Assembly (NCBI GenBank): GCA_020796225.1
Contig: CM036775.1
Span: 15,328,875 to 15,392,874 of the forward strand
From: Arion vulgaris
Taxonomy: Eukaryota; Mollusca; Gastropoda; Stylommatophora; Arionidae
DNA: 64,000 nucleotides
Direction of reading: 5' to 3'
The position numbers and the translations under genes are program-made. Shown piece by piece: positions 1-9,700 of this stretch. Position 1 is the first letter of the stretch; every line of letters starts with the position of its first letter. The notes beneath the pieces are model-generated. The model had not been told where the DNA came from, did no database searches, and worked only from the letters and a program-made list of their open reading frames with translations.

Positions 1-129
1 TCCTGGAGCGCACATTAAAGCTCCAACCCTTACGCTTAATGCCAAGAGTGAACAACCAATTCCATCTACCCCCGGGGACAGGCAATTAATTTTTTTTTTT
101 AATTGTCATTGTCTGTGTAAGACAATCTC

Positions 130-665
130 ATTCAGGACATACGGCAAAATATCAGCTTGTTGTCAAAAAATCCGAACTGGTCTTACAGTGAATACCAGCT
201 CACTGTGGCATACCAGGAAACGAAAAGGCTGACAAACTCGCAAAGACTGGGGGAAGCCTAACACAACACCACCCAACACAAAGTTTTACAGTAGCAAAGA
301 CTCTTCTGAAACAATCCATGAAAATGATCTGGAGAAAAACAAATTGAGGATACAACCCAGAGCACGACAGTATAAATACACTAAATAGAAAAGCATAGAC
401 CACAGTCTTCAGACTTAGAACGGGACACTGCAGTCTCAGAGCACACCTCCACAGAATGGGTCTCAGGGACTCGGCAGCCTGCACCTGTGGAGCACCAAAG
501 CAGTCCCCAGAGCACATCCTGCAAGACTGCAATAGTCTGAGTAGTGAGAGATTGGAGATCTGGCCAACAGAAACAACACTACAAGACAAACTATGGGGAA
601 CCTGTGAAGACCTCAAGCGCACCGCCCTGTTTATGACACATACCGGAGTAGCAGCATAGCAAAAG
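130..665 (+). mobile_element. LINE-H 3' end: RNase H and zinc knuckle
   Basis: Broken frames read IPAHCGIPGNEKADKLAKTG near 200-255 (last RNase H motif), then [17 protein letters not shown] near 485-530, a cysteine-histidine knuckle found at LINE ORF2 ends, and KLWG..LKRTALF before the end. Related copies: 7310-7575 and 20215-20930, minus strand. Confidence 0.78.
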
Positions 666-829
666 TTGATCGCAGAAGAAGAAAAAGATGTAAACTTTAT
701 TTTAAAACAAATGTTAATTATGAATGCTAGGGCAGTAAAGTTTTATTTTACTCAGTACAAGATTTTTCATGACTGTTAATTTTGATTTGTTATCTTCTTC
801 TTCTTCTTCTTTCTCGAATCCTGTTTGCC

Positions 830-1215
830 TCACAGCGTCAGGTCAAGTAGAGATTTCTAAAACTGGCCCTTGTATGAGCTTCGTAGTCTCTTTCGTCGCC
901 TCTGTTATCTCTGAGTTCCATCTTTTGCGTGGCCGGTCTCTTGCCTTGTACCCATTGTATCGGAGCAGCATTGCTCTTTGAGGTGCGCTGTCTGTTGGTA
1001 ATCTGCTTAAGTGGCCGAACCATTTAATTTGTTGTTTCTTAATGAAGTCTAGTACTGATGTTGTACCCACTTTTTCCTGATGTCTTCATTTCTCAACCGG
1101 TCTCTTCTTGTTACACCCAGCATTCTGTGTAGATACTTCATCTCTGTCGTGACTAGTTTTCTTCTATCATTTGTTGTCAGTGTCCAGGTTTGGCACTGGT
1201 AACATAAATTGTTAT
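830..1215 (-). mobile_element. LINE-A 3' RT fragment
   Basis: Minus strand reads VLDFIKKQQIKWFGHLSRLP and RPRKRWNSEI, the C-terminal region of RTE-like non-LTR ORF2. 5' truncated. Other copies: 5440-5770, 14030-14395, 47990-48490, 59572-59960. Confidence 0.78.
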
Positions 1216-1261
1216 CAACGTAGAGAAAAATAGAAAATGTGAACAGTTTTGAATATCTCGG

Positions 1262-1850
1262 TTCACTGTTTACAAAAAATAATAATAATTCTTCTCGTAC
1301 CGATATACGTTACATAGGGCATGCAAGTAATTTCTCCATACCGCTCTATCCTGGGCAACTCGCTCAATCTCCTCTGTGGAACTGAAACCTATATTTCTTG
1401 CCTCTCTCAGCAAAGTTCGTTTCAGGGTCTCCTTAGATCGTCCTCTCTTTCTTGAACCCACTGCATCCCACTTCAATGCCTGTTTTGATATTCGTTGATC
1501 ATTTCTCCTCATGGTGTGTCCAACATATCTCCATCTTCTTTCTTATAACAGTTGTCACTAGTGGTTGACCAGACATTTTCTGATTTCATCACTTCTCCTG
1601 AATTCGTTCCATTTTATATTCATTATTTTTCGCAGACATCTATTTTCAAATGCATTCAACTTACTTTCTATTTCTTTAGTCATTTTCCAACTCTCGCTGG
1701 CATATGTTAGGATTGATACAACATTTGAATTGATAATTCATAATTTAGTTGTAATACTATATAACTTGCAGTTCCATATTTTATTTAGACTTTTAAAAGC
1801 TGATGTTGCATTGATAATTCGTATCATAATTTCTTTTTTAACATACATGT
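1262..1850 (-). mobile_element. LINE-B 3' RT fragment
   Basis: Minus strand reads [15 protein letters not shown] and GRSKETLKRTLLREA and AVWRNYLHALCNV. Same family as the longer copy at 49900-51202. Confidence 0.78.
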
Positions 1851-1934
1851 GCAATGAAAATTGCGACCTAAATAGGTTTACAAGAGATGAACATGAGATA
1901 AGAGAAATTAAAACAACAAATATGACCTTAGAAA

Positions 1935-2090
1935 AGAAGAAGACCACGAAGAATATGAATTCAGAATGTAACTGGTGAGTTGAACATGACGAATGCAGAG
2001 GCCAGAGACCTGACCTATGAGAAAGATAAATTGTAAAGGATTGTTAATGTGGCAAAGTTCTGCCCAGGACAAGATGAATCACGATGATGC
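1935..2090 (+). mobile_element. LINE-C tail fragment
   Basis: About 150 nt matching the end of the 9260-9880 copy (GGCAAAGTTCTGC..CAGGACAAG). 2091-2310 holds nothing recognised. Confidence 0.5.
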
Positions 2091-2314
2091 TATGAAAAAT
2101 GTTTCAGTGTCCACCGGATTGATGACTTGGCAATTTTGTCCAGACGTACTTTGTAACGCTTGTTTTGCATTTACCTTTTTTGTATTTATTATATTTTTAA
2201 TAGCACGCAACACGATGATGTTTTGTTGGGTCATTATTAGGGATGTCTGCGTAGTGTAGTGCAGTCGCACTGCCTTGAGGATGGGGGCTCGGGAGATCTA
2301 AAGACTAGCGGAGT

Positions 2315-2590
2315 AAACCCTCTTGGCTAAGTGGTTAGCCTTTGCCTTGTGAGTCAAAGGTCTTTGTTCAAATCCGGACCGCGCCGTTCTGTTCACGAGT
2401 GCATTTTTTCCAGTGATCCCTAGGATTGATGCCAGAGCTACGGAGTTCGTGCTTTGTGCAATTCTCTCGGCAGGTGACGAGCCATTTCTGCAGAGAGGAC
2501 TGAGCCATATGGGTTACAACCCTGTGCAATGAAGACAATCTTTCGGCTTTTAAACCTGATAGAAAATCCCCACTGCATTGTGGGTCAGCA
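2315..2590 (+). mobile_element. SINE-4 copy (tRNA-like head)
   Basis: Head with A-box-like GGCTAAGTGGTTAG and B-box-like GTTCAAATCC, followed by a body (GGAGTTCGTGCTTTGTGCAA) shared with 18552-18800. 2591-2870 and 2941-3430 show nothing recognised except an (AG)n run at 3227-3246. Confidence 0.7.
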
Positions 2591-2874
2591 CGGTTATACA
2601 GAAGGGTTGAGGAGTAAATCTTGACCACAAATCCGGATGAAGGGACTCTAAGACTGTTGATAGCTATGTGTGTATTCTGTTCCATATTCTGGCAAATTCT
2701 GCAAACCCTACTTGATTTCAAAATGTATTTCTTTTGGGTTAAGAAGCTGCCCAGGCTTCACTTTATGATACTGCCTTGAGATAACGCATGTTTGGAGACA
2801 GGTCCGTATGCTAGTATCAATTTCTTGACATCCTTAGCTAGAATTATGTTTTAGTTTATTAAGTATTCTGTGTA

Positions 2875-2940
2875 TAGTTGTTATCTTGATAAAGGCCTAT
2901 GTACGAAACGTCGAGTGCTTTTTATTTTTATATTTAATCA
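2875..2940 (+). mobile_element. Penelope-like terminal fragment
   Basis: CTTGATAAAGGCCTATGTAC then GAAACGTCG and an AT-rich run; same layout as the ends of the 34.4-36.8 kb element. Confidence 0.5.
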
Positions 2941-3440
2941 TTAATTTTTCATTACTTACGTAATACTGCATATATCTGTCTTTGTTCAATCGCCTAAGGT
3001 GTGCTTAGAAACTGAACAACTCGCTTACTGTGATTGATGACGATATTCCGTAAAGGATATGCCACGATTTTCATGTTCATTGTGACGTAAATTGTGAGAA
3101 ATATTAATGCTGTTCAATCAATATTTTTATTATATACTTTTATGGACTGGGGAAATTTAACTCAAATTAGATAGACTTGGCATGAGTTGATTGAGGGCAT
3201 ATGCCCCAATCCGGGTTTAAAAGGCAGAGATAGAGAGAGAGAGAGATTAACTCTGGGGTCTAGGGGACTAGGCTAGTGCTGCAAGTCAATTGACGGCACG
3301 CAACTGGAAGGGGGTTGAAGAAACCTTGAACAGGACGTTGGAAGGTTAATGAGAACTTTCTAATGACTAAGAGTTTTTCATGCAGGCCGTGACGAGATCA
3401 AACTTCTGCAGACGACATGTTACTTTCTGATGATTATTTC

Positions 3441-3605
3441 CAGTGGCGGCTCGTGATCATTTTTGTTAGTGGGGCCAGACACAAATTTCCGGAAAATCAT
3501 GGCTTTGGGTTAGGTTATATTTTAATTTATTAAATAATAAATACACGTTACACATTATTTGTTGTGGGCCCGGCCCTGCTGGCCCTTAATGACGAGCCGC
3601 CTCTT
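3441..3605. mobile_element. hAT-like MITE with 8-bp target duplication
   Basis: Terminal inverted repeats CAGTGGCGGCTCG and CGAGCCGCCTCTT (three mismatches) flanked by ATTATTTC on both sides (3433-3440 and 3606-3613). 165 bp, no coding capacity; 8-bp duplication points to a hAT-type transposase in trans. Confidence 0.75.
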
Positions 3606-3724
3606 ATTATTTCCTTACTTGAGTTGCTCGCAAGTATGTCTGTACATTGAGATTTTTCCAGTAAAGTTCATCTAGAAAAAGGTTTATTCAGTTTCAGTTT
3701 GGAATATCTTCATTACACTCCGGA

Positions 3725-3960
3725 CATGTCCATAAGAAATGATCAACGAATATCAAAGCAGGCATTGAAGTGGGATGCAAAGGGTTCAAGAAAGAGAGGT
3801 TGACCTAAGGAGACCCTGAAACGAACTTTGCTGAGAGAGCAAGAAATATCGGTCTCAGTTCCATGGATGAGATTGAGCGAATTGCCCAGGATAGAGCGGT
3901 ATGGAGAAATTACTTGCAGGCCCTATGTAACGTATAACGGTACGAGATAATTATTATTAT
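3725..3960 (+). mobile_element. LINE-B tail with (ATT)n
   Basis: Broken frames read RNIGLSSMDEIERIAQDRAV then WRNYLQALCNV, ending in (TTA)n. 3961-4126 only weakly resembles other repeats. Confidence 0.7.
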
Positions 3961-4126
3961 TATGTCCATAAGTGCTCCGATTTCCTCAGCAATATCTCCA
4001 ACAACATCTAGCGACTGACCGTACCAGTTCGTTTTTGATTGATGAGCCTACTCATATACCTGGTCTGCTGTTATTTTCTTGCTACTCCAATCTGCAATCC
4101 CATCTCCTGCAATCTAGTAGTTGAAG

Positions 4127-4376
4127 TGAAATGAAAATCGTGGCATATCCTAAAGGACGTAGCCATGAACCGCAGTAAATGAGTCGTTGATTTTCTAGAC
4201 ACCACTTATACGTTCAGTAGTTTGTCATTGCTTTCTGAACTGTGAGGTCTATTTTTACTTTCGTAAAATCCCACGGAAACAAATTTGCTTCCAAACTTGT
4301 CCACCGTGGGGTTTGAACCAGGTACGCTTGGGTTTGTGATCGAGTTCACTACCGCTTGAGCTACAGTTGACGTGGA
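4127..4376 (-). mobile_element. SINE-7 copy (tRNA-like head)
   Basis: Minus strand starts GTCAACTGTAGCTCAAGCGG with B-box-like GGTTCAAACCC and ends GGCATATCC..CGATTTTCAT. Tail motif recurs at 3050, 5220, 6200, 25150 and 44510. Confidence 0.65.
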
Positions 4377-4379
4377 TTG

Positions 4380-4640
4380 GTTTCTTCTTCTTCTTCAAAC
4401 GTTCCATAACAACCATTTGTTAAACTATTCTGTGTGATCTGTATGCGATCTCATCCTATCAACGATTGTACGTTGTGCCAGTTATGAACCTACAAGTAGG
4501 CCAGCACATCAAATTTCTGTGTCGCTTTGTATTTACTAGGGTAGTTTCTCTAGGTCCCTACCTCAGTCACCTCTTACGACATGCCTTGTAGACCGCAGTG
4601 TTACTATTCTTGCCCTTGCAAGCCCCGGCAATGCATGGAC
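4380..4640 (-). mobile_element. SINE-1 copy, near full length
   Basis: Plus strand begins TTCTTCTTCTTC (reverse of the GAA tail) and contains GTAGGCCAGCACATC, ACTAGGGTAG and CTCTTACGACATG, the landmarks of this family. Confidence 0.75.
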
Positions 4641-4740
4641 GAAATAGGTTAATAAAACAAATTGAAGGAGATGCTATTTTGATCTGTGCTAGAATATTCC
4701 GTGGTCCACATTGTGAATCATCAAATTGAGTTATCTGTTA

Positions 4741-5000
4741 TACAGGGTGTTCCACTTAAAAGCAGCCTGTGAATGGAGCTAATCTGGCATATATGTATGG
4801 AAATGAGAAGGTTCAGTTATGACGTAGTATAGGTCAAGGTTGTGTGATGGTGTATAATTGTAGTGCGAGAAGGGGCGATGAACAAATGTGACGTAGGACA
4901 AGATAGTCAGAACCGGTTTAAATAGTAAATAGACGAGATGCAATGCGTACCTGGCAAATTGCTATTTATCACTGGGGCTGCTTTTAGTTGAACACCTATA
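4741..5000. mobile_element. Short TIR element (TA-flanked MITE), copy 1
   Basis: Inverted ends CAGGGTGTTCCACTTAAAAG and GCTTTTAGTTGAACACC next to TA. Copy 2 at 8961-9223 is in the opposite orientation. About 260 bp, non-coding. Confidence 0.75.
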
Positions 5001-5165
5001 GAATAGCTCCCCACTCTTCCCCTACTACGTAGACATATAGACTTTGTTATTGCGCCATCTTGGTTACGAGATACAGACCTCTTCGCGCCATGTACCAACG
5101 CATATCTATGTCGTTACCACTATATTAACGATGTGTGAGAAGTAATTATTCGTTACTCGATACCT

Positions 5166-5355
5166 ATTACTGCCTGGATCCGTAGTAACGAGTAAAAATA
5201 ATGACATCGATCGCTAGCGACGATGAAAAATGAAAATCGTGGCATATCTTGTGCAGGACGTAGCCATCAAACACAGTAAACAAGTTGTTGATTTTCTCTG
5301 CGAAGCGATGATGATAACTGTTATTATTACTCGCTACTACGGATCCAAGCAATAA
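5166..5355. mobile_element. MITE with GGATCCGTAGTA inverted ends
   Basis: Ends TGGATCCGTAGTAACGAGTAA and its inverted partner TTACTCGCTACTACGGATCCA (given here as 21-base arms with one mismatch). The interior holds a SINE-7 tail-like piece (GAAAATCGTGGCATATC). Confidence 0.7.
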
Positions 5356-5439
5356 TATGAATTGAGTAGCACCTAGAAAACGTATTTCGTTACTTTATAA
5401 TCTGACTATATTGTCGTCATACAAACAGTCCTTTGGCAA

Positions 5440-5770
5440 GAGTATTGCTGTGAGACATTAAATGTCTACGTAGAATGATGGGAGTATCAAGAAGAGACCG
5501 TTTAAAATGAAGACATCGGGGAGGGGGAAGTAGGTACAACATCAGTACCTAAACTTCAGAAAGAAACAACACAAATTTAATGATTCGGTCCCATACGTAT
5601 ATTACCAACAGACAGTGAGCCTGAAAGAGCATTGTTACTCAGATACAGTGGATATAAGCAAAAGGCCGCCACGCAAAAGGTGGACCTCAGAGATAACAGA
5701 GCTGATAAAAACAGTTTATGAAGCGCACACAAAAGCTTGACCTGAAGTTCATACAAAAGGTGAACCTCAA
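5440..5770 (+). mobile_element. LINE-A tail fragment
   Basis: Resembles the LINE-A coding end (GTACAACATCAGTAC, ATTACCAACAGACAGT, AAGCGCACACAAAAG). Confidence 0.65.
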
Positions 5771-5771
5771 A

Positions 5772-6065
5772 GATCATTCTTCCTTCCTTTTGTTCGCTTG
5801 AAATATTGTCTATATATTCAATGTTGTCTCTGTATCCTTCCTTCCTTTCGTTCGCTTGAAATATTGTCTATATATTCAATATTGTCTCATGTATAAACTT
5901 CACTGTATTTTGTAGCTCTACAGCGAGGTCTGTGAGTTTTCTGTTAAGTGTTGTTTCGCTAGGCCAGTGAGTTTGCCTCAGTATATTATATCAGTCGCCT
6001 CTTACAACATGTTTTGTAAGTCGCAGTGGTACTATTCTTTGCCTCCCTTACGGACCCCGACACAA
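5772..6065. repeat. Two 63-bp direct repeats, then LINE tail and SINE-1 fragment
   Basis: CCTTCCTTTCGTTCGCTTGA and GAAATATTGTCTATATATTC occur twice in tandem (5780-5890), with a third copy at 28905. Then a piece like the 29.2-29.7 kb repeat, then a truncated minus-strand SINE-1 (CTCTTACAACATG). Confidence 0.65.
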
Positions 6066-6199
6066 AAGGACGTGAAGCCCATACAAAAGTCTTTTCTATA
6101 AATTTTTCTGATCCTGACGATGTGAGAGAAAACAGGATTAGAGAAAATAAGACTATATATTACATGACAAACAAAGAACACCATAAGATCATACAATTT

Positions 6200-6625
6200 A
6201 ATGAAAATCATGACATATCCTTTATTCGGGGAGAACTAGTATACCCTTATTATCACATATGCCATCATAACTATTTAGGCCTTCATAATTAATCGTTTCC
6301 ATAATTAAATGATACTCCAATCATTATCGATCGATGCTCTAATGGTTATCAATGCCATCATTTATGTGAATATATCCTTTACAGGACATAGCCATCAACC
6401 ACAGTAAACGAGTGATCGATTTTCTAGGCACCACTTATATGTTCAGCAGTTTGCCATTGCTTGTTGAACGGTGAGGTCTATTTTTACTGCTCATAAAAAT
6501 CCAAGGGAACTAATTTGCTTCAAACTTGCACCACAATAGAAAAATTATTGGCCTTATGTGAATTGAACACGGTCTCTGCAAGGAGCATGCTCTAATCCAT
6601 TCAACCAGACACTCCACAATTAAAT
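6200..6625 (-). mobile_element. SINE-7 copies, one with insertion
   Basis: GAAAATCATGACATATCCTT near 6205 and TATATCCTTTACAGGACATA near 6372 bracket about 120 nt of other sequence. The head, read on minus, has GTTCAATTC as a B-box-like motif. Confidence 0.55.
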
Positions 6626-6673
6626 GTGAAACAATATAACATGACACAAAAGGAACAATATAAGATCATAAAA

Positions 6674-6679
6674 TTTAAT
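6674..6679 (-). promoter_or_regulatory. Candidate poly(A) signal of GTF2H3
   Basis: ATTAAA on the minus strand, 47 nt past the stop codon, in an AT-rich stretch. Position fits a 3' end; no transcript evidence. Confidence 0.35.
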
Positions 6680-6725
6680 ATGAAACAATATTATATGACA
6701 GAAAGGAACACCATAAGTTCACTTT

Positions 6726-6783
6726 TCAAGCTCTCTTTTTCTTCTTTATTTGCTTTTGTGGACCCAGGATCTTGAAAGTTGTC
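6726..6783 (-). CDS. GTF2H3: GTF2H3 coding exon 12 (stop)
   Basis: 58 nt after acceptor CTTTTGTAG. Encodes [18 protein letters not shown] then TGA; human TAFKISLPPVLKAKKKK. Basic C-terminal tail retained. Confidence 0.95.
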
Positions 6784-9700
6784 CTACAAAAGAAAAATAA
6801 TCAAGAAAAGAGGAAATGAGATCAGAAATATAACAACAGCATCAAAAAGTTTATAATTCATCATGAGATTATACAGTAAGAACATCTGTAGTAACCAATA
6901 CTAACATACGGATGCGAGTCATGGACAATAAACAAACAGATCGAAAAATCTCTGGAGGCCACAGAGATGTGGTTTTACAGAAGAATGATGAGAATTCCAT
7001 GGACTGATAAAATCACTAATGTTGAGGTGTTGAATGAGGTCAAGACATCGAGAAAACTTATCAATATAAGAAAGAGGTAGTCATCATTTTTCGGGCATGT
7101 GATGAGAGGAGGTTTAGAACACATTGTAACAACTAGTAAAATCGAGGGTAGACGAGACAGAGAGAAAATTTTGGATAGCCTGACTTCATGGCACAGTAGA
7201 GCGTAACATCTGAACTGATAGCAAACACCAAAGATAGAGATTTGTGGAGATCCATGATCGCCTACGCCAGACGGCATGGCACCTGATGATGATGATATCT
7301 GTAGTAATCTGTCTTCCAAATGCTTGTTCTTCTTCTTCTTCAGCGATCTCTGGTTATGCGCTTAATTTACTGTGGACCACAAACTGGGCAGTCAACTTCA
7401 GGTCTGTCAGATTTCTCCAAAGCTTAGTTTTTAGGTCGACTGGATGTGGCCCCATGTTGCTTCTCAGCTCACCCAGGAGAGGACAGTCTTGCAGGACATG
7501 CTCCGGTGTCTGTTCCACCTACTGATACTGGCAGAGAGCTGTTTGACTTATTCCTAGTCTATATAAATGCTTGTGCATTGTCCATGTTTCTGAACCATAC
7601 AGGAACATAGCAACAAGTAAAATAAACATAGCACATATAGAAACATTGCAACCTGTTGAATTGTTCATTTCAGGATATCTTCATAGCACATGTCCATAAT
7701 TGCTCCAATCTTCTCCTAAGCCTGTATTTCGTTGTGTTTAGACTAACAACTGCTGTTCTGTGTTGAATGATGTATCTACCTGGGTTTCTCTCATGGTTTT
7801 CTCGTCTTGTTGCACCTATCGGTGTGCATAACTTGTGCAACCAAGATAGAGAATACCCTTTATCTTCTTCATTGAAATCTTCAAAGCATATGTTTTCTCT
7901 TAGAGCGTCGATGATGTTGCTTTTGTCCATAGAAGACTCATTCTCAATCGTAGCATTGTTCACCGGTACATCCACTCTCTCATTGTCCTTCACCCCAGAA
8001 TGACCTGGGATAAAGATGAAGGTGAGTATCTGGGTTGTCACGTTATGTAGATTTCATTTGTCCAAGACCAGAGACTATGAAGATCATGGCAATGACTTAA
8101 GCAATGGCCTGACAGCTGGTGTCACAGATTTGTACGCATGCTTACTTTCCCTATCACATATTCAATATATATGTGTACGGTGTACTACTACTTCTTCTTC
8201 GAAAGTTCTATATCGACCACTTTTGAACCACTCTTTGTGATTTGTATATGACCCGATGTATATTGCGGCAGTTATGCGCTATAAGTAGGCCAGCACATCC
8301 GATTTCTTGAGAGCCGCTGTAGCGTAGTTGTTAGTGAACTCGCTTCGCAAGGCTGGTGGTCTGGGTTCAGCTCCGCAATGCGCGTGGAATTTTTCCCGAC
8401 CACGACGGCTCTCAGGTCGACCAGCCTCAACTGGGTACCAGACATGCTCTGGGAAAGTAAAGGCGGCCGGCGTGATGCTGACCACATCACCCGTTGTGTG
8501 CCGACGGTCAATGAAAAATACAGGCCTAACACTGTATTGACCTATATACCACGAGGTATGAAAGGGTTCCTTTACTTTTTTTTACATCCGATTTCTGCAA
8601 TGCTTTTTATTTATTAGGGTAGCTCCCTAGAGCGAGTGTGAGAATTAAGAGTCAAGCTTGGACATCCCAGTGTCGTCTTCGTGGTAGAGAGAGAAGATAT
8701 ACTAATCTACTTCTCATAGGCACTGTGAGGAAATGGACTTTTGTCTGGATGCTTCAGCGGAGGACAGAACACACATGGGAATGCCTAATGTGCCGTGACG
8801 TTGATCACATAACATAACATAACCTCCACTACAAATAATAAACAACGAACACCACACTAAACTACTTACTGGCATGTGGAACAGATGGGGCTGAAGCTAC
8901 AGTAAACTGGAAATACACATATTTCAAACATATTAAACAAATGTGATAACCAGCAAAATATACAGGGTGTTCAAGATTAAAGCAGCCCCATTGACAAATC
9001 GAAAGTTGCCAGATAATCTATCGCGTTATGTTTATGTACTATTTAAACCGGTTTTGACTAGCTCGTTTTACGTCACACTTGTTCATCACCCCTTCCCGCA
9101 CTACAATTACATACCATCACATAACCTTGACCTATACTACGTCATAACTGAACCTTCTCATTTTCATACATATATGCCAGATTGACTCCATTCACAGGCT
9201 GCTATTATCTTGAACATCCTGTATATCTCAATGTGGCAAAAATAATGACAACCGATAAAATGAACATGACAAAAGATATTTTTATCAACCGAGAGAAAGT
9301 AGAAAATGTGAGCAGTCTCGGTTCACTGCTAACACAGATAGAAATGGTATGAAGGAAATTAAAAGAACAAACATGGCTTTACAATAAAATTAGTACGGTA
9401 CAGAACTGATAGGAAAACAAAGATCAGAATACTAAGAGCATGCATATTCCCAGTGGCAACGTATGGGTGTGAAGCATGGACATTTAATAAGGCAGTTATG
9501 CAAACATATATGTGCTTGTGAATATAAGTGTTACAGAAGAGTCCTCCGTATATCATGGACATAGAAGAGAACAAATAGATCTATCCAGAAAGAATTCAAA
9601 ATCAAAGAAAACTGGCTGATGCTACAAATAAGAAAGAGAAAATTGAGTTATTTTGGACATATCAAAAAGCAAGAAGGGCTGGAGAAGGCGATCATGGAAG

